Shown here: positions 32,601 to 41,790 of the stretch, one piece after another | Position numbering within the stretch: the stretch's first letter is position 1 | How the letters are laid out: each line of letters begins with the position of its first letter | DNA from: Ichthyophis bannanicus | Taxonomy: Eukaryota; Chordata; Amphibia; Gymnophiona; Ichthyophiidae | Assembly (NCBI GenBank): GCA_033557465.1 | Contig: CM066043.1 | Location: forward strand, 109,978,278 to 110,042,277 | Length of the DNA stretch: 64,000 nucleotides | Reading direction: 5' to 3' | Notes under the pieces: model-generated | The model's database searches: none | Told to the model about the DNA's origin: nothing | The model's input: the letters and a program-made list of their open reading frames with translations, nothing else | Position numbers and translations under genes: made by a program

Positions 32601-33115
32601 CAGACCGACTCCGACGAGGACTCGGTGGGGTCGGCCCGGGCAGGGTGCGGCGCCAGCCGCCCCGACGCCGAGGGAGTCGGCGTCGGCGACCTCGGTCCCG
32701 AACGGGAGGCCGAGGGCGACCTCGACCGAGGATCGACTCGAGTTCTCATCGACTCGAGGATCGGCTCGGTCTCCGGGGTCGACTTGGACGTCGACGTCCC
32801 GGCGGTCGGGGCAGCGACGCCAGCGAAGCCAGCGAGCAGTGCCCGCTGCTGGTCCATGAAGGCAGACAGTCTGCTCTCCAAGGCCGTCAACCTGAGTCCG
32901 AGCTCAGGTGACCCAGCAGCCCCCGACTCGGGCCCCGACGGCGTCGGGCCCGACGTCGGCTGTCGCGGAGGCGAGTCCAGAAGGACTACAGGACTTACCC
33001 GGGCAGGCATCTCCGACTCCAGGCGAGGTCGCTTCGGGAGGTGTTCCTTCTCCAAGGACCCGGGGCGGCTGTCGGGGCTATGCGACCTGGCCCTCGCGGA
33101 GCCAGGAGCGTCCAC
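29603..33115 (-). CDS. DIRS copy 2 gag-pol: gag core, RT, RNase H, methylase-like region
   Basis: An open frame of 1170 codons joins the gag core (about residues 1-560) to pol. RT starts at about residue 615 (GGLRPILDLRNLNRF), has SLDLKDAYTHI, and the active site FPYLDDWL at about 747. RNase H acidic residues lie in LTTDASLLGWG (about 910), FLELRAIRLA (about 945) and QTDNQVAMF (about 970). The post-RNase H block VDLFASPHNRQ...LYAFPPIPL begins at about 1053 and resembles the DIRS Dam-methylase-like domain. About 60 residues of gag (32315-32510) are read in the wrong frame because of a +1/-1 indel pair. The frame lacks the true gag start (see 33116-33435). Confidence 0.88.
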   Translation of the reverse strand: MDAPGSARARSHSPDSRPGSLEKEHLPKRPRLESEMPARVSPVVLLDSPPRQPTSGPTPSGPESGAAGSPELGLRLTALESRLSAFMDQQRALLAGFAGVAAPTAGTSTSKSTPETEPILESMRTRVDPRSRSPSASRSGPRSPTPTPSASGRLAPHPARADPTESSSESVWESEEEESPDSFRTRCVPSDSPESEPRKQSPRRMPGSRTSLGIWPRLWPSLRIPRRSLEPKSSTPSSMTLPRGNTLLCRFLLCWNDYSSACGRVRPSSPVLSKRVDSIYRVRKSPGFQKAQLPHHSMVVESAMHRLKSQKMHSSVPPGREARNLDGLGKKCFQGSMLACRVQTYQLYMGMYLRDLAKELAGFSAGLSEEPLRRFLALSTGIRECSKFMSRAAYDGFEASARVAAAGIGARRQAWLQSSDLEPWVQDKLVDVPCRGENLFGKPMAEKAAQIETETLTRTRLSRKTSAPSQKKKGSGKKSFYPRKAAAYKPYPHYQAPAAPQQGQQAKGRVTGPVGSKPPSLHHQPLLSRVGVFDSLSIASPPPLVPPGTGGRLVHFAHRWSSITADAWVLQVVREGYLLHFHQVPPSYFPGEPPRPPLHRELLLQELAGLLQEQAVEPVPHHLRGQGFYSRYFLIPKRTGGLRPILDLRNLNRFLVREKFKMLTLGILLPYLQQGDWLCSLDLKDAYTHILIHPSHRQYLRFVVAGNHYQYRVLPFGLSSAPRVFTKCLAVVAAHLRLHGLYVFPYLDDWLIRAASAQEVTNATCRTVTLLQHLGFVINFAKSTLLPSQDLEFIGARLHTPQARAYLPLDRAQRLMDLADRFRSQPLVSARRFLRLLGHMASTVHVTPNARLNMRSAQWCLRRQWRQATGGLADLVRVSEPLVSSIRWWLRQPNLILGMPFQSPQPTRVLTTDASLLGWGAHCQEARTQGLWTKWESAQQINFLELRAIRLALRAFSHLTSQQSVLVQTDNQVAMFYVNKQGGTGSFLLCREAQKLCSWAVSHGILLKAVYLPGQENCLADKLSRVLQPHEWRLDPLIVQKLFLRWGLPTVDLFASPHNRQLPRFCSRQPHPLRVAADAFLISWSGSLLYAFPPIPLVSRTLFKVLRDKAFMILVAPRWPRQPWFPLLLQLAVEDPIPLGVQPDLLTQDQGSLLHPNLRSLNLMAWLLKG

Positions 33116-33435
33116 CGACGCCGCCCTCGCGGGTTTTTCCTTCCGACGATGGTCCCGGAGGGAGAACCCCGGTCGGAGGAGCTCCGGCGACGGTCCGAGC
33201 TGGAGCCTTTCGACACGGAGGCCTCCGACGAGGTCCGGGTACGGCTGGGGTCAGCGAAGATTCTCTCGCGCTGATGCCGCCGACTTCTCAACGCCTTCGA
33301 GGACAGTTTGCTGCAGGGCCCACAGATCAGTTCCTCATGATCCGGGCCCAGGCAGCGGAGGCAAAAGTCGTGTGTGTCGGTTAGTGACATATTTCGGTCA
33401 CACCGACCACACCGCTTAAAGCCACTGGCAGCCAT
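33116..33435 (-). pseudogene. DIRS copy 2 gag N terminus, frameshifted
   Basis: ATG begins MAASGFKRCGRCD with the Cys/His-rich motif (CGRC, HDFCLRC, HEELICGPC) also seen in copy 1. The frame separates from the 1170-codon ORF between about 33160 and 33115, where copy 1 stays in one frame (KKKPARVASEDAPGPSRARS). One indel therefore breaks this gag. A zinc-binding role is inferred from the cysteines only. Confidence 0.8.
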
Positions 33436-33674
33436 CGGGGGAAAAAGGGCCCCTGCGAGGTCAAAGGACCGGGCTGCCAGGGAAAACGAAAACGAAAGCT
33501 GACTAAGTCAGAAAAACCGAAAAAACGGAAGAGGACTCGAGACCGGCGTCGCGAGTCCGGGCGGGAAAACGATCGGCGTCGAACCGAAAGAAAAAAGTAT
33601 AAAATAAAGAGGAAAATCAACTTTTTCGCGGGGACAAGACGGGGACGTCTGTAGGGCTCCGCGGAAAAAAAGAA

Positions 33675-33836
33675 GACTGGCTAAGATGGCACCTTCGGGC
33701 GGGAAGACGACCGCGCATGCGCGCTGCAATTCCCAAAGGCTTTCTTTGAAAGCTGGGGAAAATTGCTCCGCGAGGGCTCCGTCGGCGCCGACGTCACCCA
33801 TAAGTGAGGACTGACTTCCTGCTTGGTCCTGGAGAA
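33675..33836. repeat. Right inverted terminal repeat of DIRS copy 2
   Basis: Complement of the left arm without its outer extension, ending GGTCCTGGAGAATG at the junction with L2-like flanking sequence. It corresponds to the 5' end of the coding strand, just upstream of gag. Confidence 0.9.
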
Positions 33837-34000
33837 TGAGGGGCCGCAGAATGAATGCACTTTTAAGTCAATAGGATAAATTTTAACTGAATACAGAAAC
33901 AGATAAGGAGCCAATGAAGTGGCGTGAGGAGGGGGTTACATGAGCACAGCGACTCTGGCAGAGGATTAGTGTAGACTGAACAACTAGGCAGCCTGGGTAG
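33837..34000 (-). repeat. L2-type LINE 3' fragment
   Basis: GGAGCCAATGAAGTGGCG and the following GGGGGTTACATGAGCACAGC are the antisense of the L2 C-terminal coding block that is better preserved at 42370-42430. It flanks DIRS copy 2 on the right. It represents a more 3' part of an L2 than the left flank does, so the two flanks may not be one copy. Confidence 0.6.
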
Positions 34001-34722
34001 GCCAACTGTTCTTTATCTGCTGTCATGTAACATGTTACTACATACATGAGCAGAATCAAGTGCTGTTGAAATCACAATGGACTGCTATAAGGCAAAAAAT
34101 TATGAACACTCAAGAAAAACAGCAGTTTTAAGGAGGAACAAAAAAACGGTAGCCATTCTGGAATGCAGGAAGTCTCTGAACAGAGGCAGAAAATGATAGT
34201 TCCCAGATTCAGTCAGAGAAGGAGAACAAAGGACAGAGCAATGCATAATGGTCTTCTGATGAGATTTAGAATGGAAGAAGGAAGGTCATGCATGGATGCT
34301 AAACAGAGTCAGACTGGAAGCACGAGAGAATCCATAGAGGGGATAAACGGTGATGTGAACCTGTAAACAGAACAGATGTGTCACAGTGTAACTATGGGGC
34401 TTGCTGGTCTACGGTCCTTCAGACCAGAAGAGAGCACAAACACCCGTGGGTGAGAGATGCGACAAGAAAAAACATGTGCACCAAGGTGTTCCTCCTCGTC
34501 CCTCTTTTGCATATGTGCTTTAGACGTCAATTCATAATGGATGTCTCTGTAAGCATTAATATTGTTTTCACTTCAGATGTGTTGTCACCTTCCTTTTTAT
34601 GGTATTTTATTTCAGCTGTAACATGCCTTTGGAATATGCATGTAAGTTTGTAATATTTCTTATTTTATCCTTGCTTTTATTACTTGTGTCCGTATTTATA
34701 TTTCATTTTTTTAAGTTTTTAA
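34001..34722. other. Intronic sequence, no confident feature
   Basis: No ORF or exon recognised. The T-rich part after about 34550 may belong to the same Penelope-like fragment as 35029-35165, split by the SINE; this is a guess. Confidence 0.35.
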
Positions 34723-35028
34723 TTTGTTATTTATTATTTATTTTATTATTTATTACATTCTCTTATATACCGCGCTATTCTGCATCAGTGCGGTTTACAT
34801 TGAACAAACTGAAATTACATTGAACAGGGCATTATAACTTGGAGATAACTATTTTACAGGGAACATGGGCTACGGAGGGTTAAGTGGCTTGCCCAAGACC
34901 ACAAGGAGCACCTGTGGGACTAGAAACCCCAGTCCTTCCGGCCCAAGGTTGCTGTCCTCTAGTGGGATTTGAACCCCCGACCTTCCGGCCTGAAGTACCT
35001 TGCCCCAACCACTAGGCCACTCCTTTGC
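34723..35028 (-). mobile_element. tRNA-derived SINE with doubled B-box-like segment
   Basis: On the minus strand the head GGAGTGGCCTAGTGGTTGGG and the first box GGTCGGGGGTTCAAATCCC are nearly identical to the SINE at 20100. The same second box (GGAAGGACTGGGGTTTCTAG) follows. The tail differs: GTAAACCGCACTGATGCAG and CGCGGTATATAAGAG with AT-rich repeats. Two related SINE bodies therefore carry two different LINE-type tails. Confidence 0.87.
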
Positions 35029-35165
35029 TTTTATTTGAGGTTTACCCCCTCTGAAGAAGGCTTTCAGCCAAAATGCATTGGGGTCATTAATAAAGGTCTT
35101 TATACCTGCCGCTGTTTTGGTGAACCTGTTTTTTTTTGTCACTACTGTGCTTCAGAGCCATAGCT
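35029..35165 (+). mobile_element. Penelope-like LTR fragment (tentative)
   Basis: CTGAAGAAGGCTTTCAGCC followed by AAAATGCATTGGGGTC, then AATAAAGGTCTTTATACC. The CTGAAGAA-[GGCT/AGCC stem]-AAA arrangement resembles the hammerhead-derived signature common in Penelope-like element ends, in a decayed form. No coding sequence is attached. Confidence 0.4.
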
Positions 35166-35363
35166 TAAAGTCAAAAGACTTTTCAGGGAATGAGCCCTTT
35201 CTTGCTGCTAAAATAAGCCTGCTTTACAATAGACAATTTAACTACGACCTCCAGTGCCAACATGCAGCTCTTGCTGAGCTAACCACTCAATTAGCAACTA
35301 CATATTTATGATTAAATTGGTATCGTGGGATATACAGATGACTTGAGAAAAGTGGGCACTCAC

Positions 35364-35470
35364 ATTGTAGGTACCATGCTCGCCAGATGGCATTGTTGAG
35401 GCGGATCTTGTCCCTTTGGAGAAGTTTTAAACCTTTAAATGTCTTCCATTTTGGTGATACAATTTTTCCA
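35364..35470 (-). CDS. MLXIP: Mondo-family transcription factor, exon 2
   Basis: A 107-bp exon. It completes a Ser codon split with exon 1 and reads GKIVSPKWKTFKGLKLLQRD and then KIRLNNAIWRAWYLQ. It ends one base into the Tyr codon finished by exon 3. The acceptor is CCCTTTCTTATAG and the donor is CAAT|GTGAGT. This is the core of Mondo conserved region III. In MondoA/ChREBP that region mediates 14-3-3 binding and cytoplasmic retention within the low-glucose inhibitory domain. It is almost residue-for-residue the vertebrate consensus, so this exon is under strong constraint. Intron 2 downstream spans 8913-35363 and holds DIRS copy 2 and ERV-B. Confidence 0.97.
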
Positions 35471-35904
35471 CTATAAGAAAGGGCAGAAAAGGCAAATTCA
35501 AACTTGACTGCCTGCCTGAAACTGAAGGGAGAAAGTTTTATATCAAGTCATTCAGAGTCTCTCTCTGCAAACCATTCACTTTTTAGTCAGTCTGCTATCT
35601 GGGATGCAACAGGAAATTGCATACTAGCAAATGCCCTATCCACAAGTGATTTTTACTTAAGTAACATTTTTCATTGAACGCAGCTAAGTATTATCACTTA
35701 CTACAGTTGTGGTCAACAATATTGGCACCCTTGCATTTTAGGTATGTTGTGTACAATATCATGAGAAATAATTGGAAATATTCTAACTGTATGTCATCAT
35801 AATATTTTAATAGTATGTTCAAAGGTATGCATAAAACAAAATGCAACTTAAATATAGTAATTTCGGGGGAAAAATGACCTGGACAGGATTAATGACACCC
35901 TTCA

Positions 35905-36915
<1,011 letters not shown>

Positions 36916-37096
36916 TGTGAAAATGGAACAGGGAGTGAATGTGGTCATTTTAAACATTGAGCCATCATTCTTGTTGATTCAAGTCATGTGAGTACTGACA
37001 ATTGATCACAGGTGCATCTAATATTACTACAATGGGAATGTAGTTCTTCTGTTCAAACTGATTTGAATTGTTTATAAGGGTGCCAATAATCATGTT

Positions 37097-38029
37097 GTAT
37101 ATCGTACCAAAATTCTATCCCCAATCTAAACCCCCAATAGTATATTCCAATATATATTATTTTTGTCGGACTATTTGCCTTGAGAGGTCACCCTCTCTTG
37201 TAGCAAATTTTCCTTTTTATTCGTTTTAATGAGTTAAACAATTAGCTCAATTTTCACCCTATCAGTGAAAAACCAAGGAGACTCAGATCCTGTGATCACC
37301 ACTAAAACATTTTAAAAATTGCCCACTTAGCTTTTTTGCAAAAATTCAGAAGAACCTCAAAACGGTTCTAGGGAGCGACTTCCACTGCACCAAGGTTCCA
37401 ATTTTGTATCAGCAGCGGCTCGTTTCTATTTATTCAACAATTTGATATGAAGCCGTCCATGTTCCACTCTCATATACGGCTATCGAAATCTCCAGCACAA
37501 GCAGCTACAAAGCGCCATGTTTCAAATCTGAGAATCCTTGTGATCCTTCATCAGGCTTTACGCAGGGTTCTCAGATTTGAAACATGGCGCTATGTAGCTG
37601 CTTGTGCTGGAGAATTCAATAGCCATATATGAGAGTGGAACATGGACGGCTTCATATCAAATTGTTGAATAAATAGAAGTGAGCCGCTGCTGATAGGAAA
37701 TTGGAACCTTGGTGCAGTGGAAGTCGCTCCCTAGAACCGTTTTGAGGTTCTTTTGAATTTTTGCAAAAAAGCTAAGTGGGAAATTTTTAAAATGTTTTAG
37801 TGGTGATCACAGGATGTGATTCCCCTTGGTTTTTCACAGATTGGGTGAAAACTGAGCTAATTGTTTAACTCAATAAAATGAATAAAAAGGAAAATTTGCT
37901 ACAAGACAGGGTGACCTCTCAAGGCAAATAGTCCGACAAAAATAATATATATTGGAATATACTATTGGGGGTTTAGATTGGGGATAGAATTTTGGTATGA
38001 TATAGTTATATTTCCCCTGGGTGATAATT
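37097..38029. repeat. 0.93-kb palindromic insertion with 12-bp target duplication
   Basis: The two halves are reverse complements. Matching blocks include TATTGGAATATACTATTGGG with its complement near 37120, and GAAACATGGCGC facing its complement about the centre near 37545. AATAATCATGTT flanks both sides (37085-37096 and 38030-38041), so the palindrome inserted as a unit. Near the centre, the minus strand reads CCTGATGAAGGATCAC and later TTTGAAACATGGCGC, recalling the CTGATGA...GAAAC hammerhead signature of Penelope-like elements. No protein is encoded. Inserted in the Tc1 right arm. Confidence 0.85.
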
Positions 38030-38109
38030 AATAATCATGTTCTGGCAACATCCCAGTTTTTATACTATTTCCTACTATTGGTCTTGTTTTATTTGACCCT
38101 TATGCGTCA

Positions 38110-38530
38110 AATATTTTTATTTATTTATTTGACTGTTTTTATACCACTTTTCACTGGGGCAAAGCGGAGTACATTTCAACAACAGATTGTTACAATGAAC
38201 AGTTGAACTTACATACATAATGAATCACTTGAGTGATGGGTATTTACATGATTCTTAGCTATTATAACTTATCTACATAAACATTTGTTATCTGCATTAT
38301 ACAGTGAGGGGAGGAAAGGAAAGTTAGATAGTAGGGAAGACGGATTATGTGATGGAACCAAAGGGTTCATTTAAAAGATAAGTTTTGAGAAGTTTCCTAA
38401 ATGTGGACAGGTCATTGGTAGATCAGAGAATTCCAGGTAGAGCGTTCCAGAGGGTTGGGGCATATAATTCAAATGTTCTATTGCAAGCATATTGAGTGTT
38501 TTTGATGTTCTCATGTGGTAGTACTAGAGG
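38110..38530 (-). mobile_element. L2-type LINE 3' end
   Basis: Antisense of a LINE tail: TATTTATTTATTTGACTG at the 3' terminus, a hairpin-like ACCACTTTTCACTGGGGC block, then the antisense of WNSLPGILRSTNDLSTFRK and LLKTYLL at about 38370-38460. It is 5' truncated near 38530. Confidence 0.75.
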
Positions 38531-38534
38531 AGAT

Positions 38535-38825
38535 CAAACCTAAGCTTTCTTTAGAAGTTCAAATGACAAAACTTTGACTTTCATACTTTGGACACATCAT
38601 GTGAAGACAGAGATCATTATAGAAAGACATCATGCTTGGCAAGATAGACAGTCAACGCAAAAGAGAAAGGCCAGCAATGAGATGGATCGATACAATAACA
38701 GCAGCTACGGGTACCAGTCTGTCAGCAATGAGCTGCCTGACTGAAGACCGAACACAATTTAGGACAGGTATCCAGAGGGTCACCATGAGTCGACACCGAC
38801 TCGACAGTACTTAACAACAACGTTC
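38535..38825 (+). mobile_element. RTE/Vingi-like LINE C-terminal tail
   Basis: The plus strand encodes HHVKTEI... followed by MLGKIDSQRKRERPAMRWID, then TSLSAMSCLTEDRTQFRTG and RVTMSRHRLDST before a stop and AACAACAACG. This matches the C-terminal tail shared by RTE/BovB- and Vingi-type non-LTR elements (LGKI..RR.RGRP..RW.D...VT.SR.RL). Exact clade is uncertain. Confidence 0.7.
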
Positions 38826-38877
38826 AGCATATTTGCTGTGTTCTGTCTTCTTGTTCTGCTTGGGTTGGTGGTATTTA

Positions 38878-40080
38878 TTTATTTATTTAACAGTATTTCT
38901 AAACCGCCTTATCTTAATAATCAAGGTGGTATCACAGCAAGCAATCAGGTAAAGTGTGTGTGTTGTACATGCAGTGAGGATAAAACTTAGTTGTGTGAGG
39001 GATGTGTTGGGTGCTTGATTTGTTTGAGCTATATACAGGGTGGGCTATTTACAGTGGTGCTAGAATCATATTTTATATATATTCAGTTGTTTGGGAGGAT
39101 TGGAGTGCTGGTATTTATTAAAGTTTGTAGGTAGTGTGAGGATTGGTTGTTGATGATTTTAAAACATAGAAACATAGAAACATGATGACAGAAAAAGACC
39201 ACAAGGCCCATCTAGTCTGTCCTTCCATAACAACTAAAAGGTCAGGAGTAGAATTTTGTAGCGTATGTGGCTGAGTAGTGGCAGCCAATGTAGCTGTCTT
39301 AGGATGGCGGTTACGTGGTCATACTTTGATGCTCCTTGAATTATGCGTGTTGTGTGTGTAAGGCAGTATGTAGGGGAAGCAATGTGGCTTTTGGTAGACC
39401 TTGAATTACAGTAGTCAAAATGTGATATGATTGCTTGTAAATCTGAGCAGTAGTTGGATGATTCCAATAGAGGGCAGAGGTGGTGAAGAGTTCTGATTTT
39501 ATAGTATATTAACTTTGTTGTAGCGTTTGTGTGGCTTCAAGGCAAGCTGTTGATTTAGGGTAATGCCCAAGTACTTAACCTTTGTTTGTACAGTCATTTT
39601 AATGTAATTTAGGACTAATGACTTCGGCGCTTGGAAGTTGTCATCCTTTGTTATAAATAGTACTTCAGTTTTCTTGTAGTTAATTTTTAGTGAGTTGTTT
39701 GCTAGCCATATGGAGATATCTGCGAAGCAACTTATTATCCTTTCATATATTGGTTTGTTGGTGTTGAATGGAGCATAAGTCATTATGTCATCTGCATATA
39801 TATGAAAGTTTATGTTATGTGAGTGGACAATAGTGCATAACGGCTGCAGGTAGATGTTGAAAAGTATAGCTGATAATGATGAGCTTTGCGGGACACCTTG
39901 AATTTGTCGGTAAGGGAATAAGTTACTTCCCATTTTCACTTGCTGTTGTCGATCACATAGATATGTATGGAACCAGTTCAGGGCATTGTTTTGGATTCTG
40001 ATGGACTGGAGTTTGCAGGAGTATGCTGTGATTGATTGTATTAATCAAAATATGTGTGCATATGCAGTCCAAAGCCATTT
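38878..40080 (-). mobile_element. L2-type LINE, RT fragment
   Basis: From about 39939 the minus strand encodes VPQSSSLSAILFNIYLQPLC, the catalytic FHIYADDIMTYAP, then SIWLANNSLKINYKKTEVLF and VKYLGITLN. The C-terminal LHWLPLLSHIRYKILLLTF is at about 39240-39300. The 3' end at 38878 has TATTTATTTATTTAAC and the AACCGCCTTATC tail. A CR1 fragment interrupts it at 39161-39240. It lies within the Tc1 element. Confidence 0.83.
39161..39240 (-). mobile_element. Short CR1-like 3' terminus
   Basis: Matches the 3' end at 14649 (repeated CATAGAAACATAGAAACATG, then TGATGACAGAAAAAGACC). It is only about 80 bp long. Confidence 0.75.
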
Positions 40081-40255
40081 CCCTGGCCACTTTTTTTAGG
40101 AGATATTGGGAATTAAGGGGTTGACCTGCAAGGGTGCCAATAATGTTGAGCACAACTGTATATACTCCTTCCAAAATATTCTACAGTACAGTGCAAGTCA
40201 CTTTAAGACAGGAAATCAGAGACAACCAAATACATTTTGACAAAAAGGGTCTCAC

Positions 40256-40629
40256 CTGTATGCCACAGTCATGCACTCAAACAGCTTGGTAAGGGATGCA
40301 TCGATGTTCAGATACCCACTGCTTCGTGGCCCGAAGCGGTAAATCTGGCATGTGCGAGTGTTCACTGTGTCAAAATCATAAGTGCCAGCATTTTTCAGCC
40401 GCTGCCCCTCACACCCGAGTCCTGGCACAGCAGAGGTAATAAGGATCCCTGCTTTCTCATGATCTACCACAGTCACAGAGGGCACAGTTTCTTTCTCTTC
40501 GACACCTCTATTATCACCCGTTGGGCTCAGCGCAGCATCTGGATCAGCATGTGGCTCCGACACCATGAAGTGCCCACTGTGAATAATCTGAGGACGGGGT
40601 ATCTTTGGCCTATCCCTTTCCTGCCGCAT
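40256..40629 (-). CDS. MLXIP: Mondo-family transcription factor, first coding exon
   Basis: The ATG at 40627-40629 (A at -3) starts MRQERDRPKIPRPQ. The coding exon runs 374 bp to the donor CATACAG|GTGAGA. IIHSGHFMVSEPH is Mondo conserved region I. YDFDTVNTRTCQIYRFG followed by IDASLTKLFECMTVAY is region II with the export-signal helix. Between them is a stretch of about 50 residues with no counterpart that I recall in mammals. An in-frame TAA lies about 55 bases upstream, supporting this ATG if the leader is unspliced. In the family this N-terminal part senses glucose-6-phosphate and controls cytosol-nucleus shuttling; the DNA-binding bHLH-Zip is far downstream. The YDFDTVN segment favours MLXIP over MLXIPL. 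Confidence 0.93.
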
Positions 40630-40989
40630 ACTTAAAGCGGAGGTTAAGTGCACCACAATATTAAAGATGCCTAGCAAAATCCCTTAAAATCACTTTTTCA
40701 ATTTTAAAAAATATATTTTCTGTCAAATTCAAAAATACAGAATTCAATAGCTCAAATTTAAAAAATATTAAATATTATTTGAAAAATACTTTAAAACTAC
40801 ATTTTAGCTGCATAAAAAAACAAGCATTATTTTCCCAGGCTTCAAAACCGAAGAAAAATGTATATCAGTCAAAAGATTTTAAAAATGAATAACCCATTTC
40901 TAAATATTCTAAATACTAATTTTCCTAGCTAGAAACAAGAGTTCATTACTTCACAGTTACTACTGCAGAGCCCGAGCAGAAAAAAAACA

Positions 40990-41275
40990 ATTAGTAATTC
41001 TTGTTTCCTCCTGGTTCGGTTGCTAAATTTAAAAACAGCGACTAAGAGCCCAGTGACTGGTGCATTTAGAGCTCCCTCCTTTCTTTCCAGCTTGATTCAG
41101 GTTCTTTCCGCTTCCCTGCTCCGCGCGGACCCTCCTCAGGCCGACTCCCAGCCTCTCCAGGACAACACGGAAGCGGCGCTCTGCGCATGCTCCAGCCTTC
41201 AGTAAGCGCACGCGCGCACGCCACGCCTACATCCAGGGCGACAGACACCTCTGGGGAGGAGCGGAGTTAGTGTTG
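40990..41275 (-). promoter_or_regulatory. Putative GC-rich promoter and 5'UTR of the Mondo gene
   Basis: A local GC- and CpG-rich island about 360-640 bp upstream of the ATG, between AT-rich sequence (40680-40980) and ordinary intergenic DNA. It contains a GCGCATGC NRF1-like half-site (about 41184-41191), a run of CGCACGCGCGCACG, and no TATA box. No clear 5' splice donor was seen, so whether a noncoding exon is spliced out here is unknown. The call rests on position and composition only. Confidence 0.45.
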
Positions 41276-41790
41276 CCAGATGCACGATTGGTACCGTTTT
41301 CATCATGTCTCACTGGTGCACAGAAGCCCCAAAATCTTCCTAGCAGAAGAACGTAATCGTTATGAACTTTCAAAATGAGAAGCGTGCTGTGTCGGCCCGC
41401 TTGCTTATTCCGTTCCATGAACATCCGCCCCTTCTCCTGTCCTGGGGGGGGGGGGGGGGGGGTATTTATTTGAGAGAAGGCGAAGTTTACTATTGTTCCA
41501 CTACCTTGAGGAAGGTGCAGGCAGGCAGCAGGATGGGAGTAAAATCGCTGCTCGGTCCCTATTCTTTACAGCTGGTTACAGAAACCTTGCCCTAGACCCC
41601 AACGCTAAGGTTCTAGGGCAGGATTTTCCTAAGCACGTTTAGTGCAGAAGTGTGCTAAAGAAGAAGTGCAAGCGAGACACAGAAGTTTGTGTTAGCAGCA
41701 CCTATATTTTGTGTAGACAAAAAAAAATGTTTGGCACCTGTACGCACGTGTTGAATAGCTGTCTGGCCTATAACCACTATTATTCCAAGC
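41276..41790. other. Upstream intergenic sequence with a G19 homopolymer
   Basis: A run of 19 G lies at 41444-41462. Nothing else was recognised up to the L2 tail. The G run is about 0.8 kb upstream of the Mondo start codon. Confidence 0.5.

Larger units (their letters stand above)
28058..33836 (-). mobile_element. DIRS retrotransposon copy 2 (family A), best preserved
   Basis: A complete 5.78-kb DIRS element, the same length as copy 1. Inverted terminal repeats are at 28058-28245 and 33675-33836 and the ICR is at 28332-28429. A gag-pol frame is open for 1170 codons and the recombinase keeps all catalytic residues. Damage is limited: a frame break between the gag N terminus and the main ORF near 33115-33160, and a pair of compensating indels near 32315 and 32510. 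It sits in Mondo intron 2, in the same direction as the gene, between L2-derived sequences with no clear target duplication. Confidence 0.96.

Noticed and set aside
37097..38029. Assembly artefact explanation for the palindrome
   Set aside because: The arms differ by scattered substitutions and the unit has its own 12-bp target duplication, which an artefactual inversion would not create.
40237..40635. 132-codon plus-strand ORF
   Set aside because: It is the exact antisense of Mondo exon 1, whose protein is strongly conserved.
41029..41248. Short minus-strand ORFs upstream of Mondo exon 1
   Set aside because: They fall in the GC-rich putative leader, have no conserved domain, and do not splice in frame to the exon.
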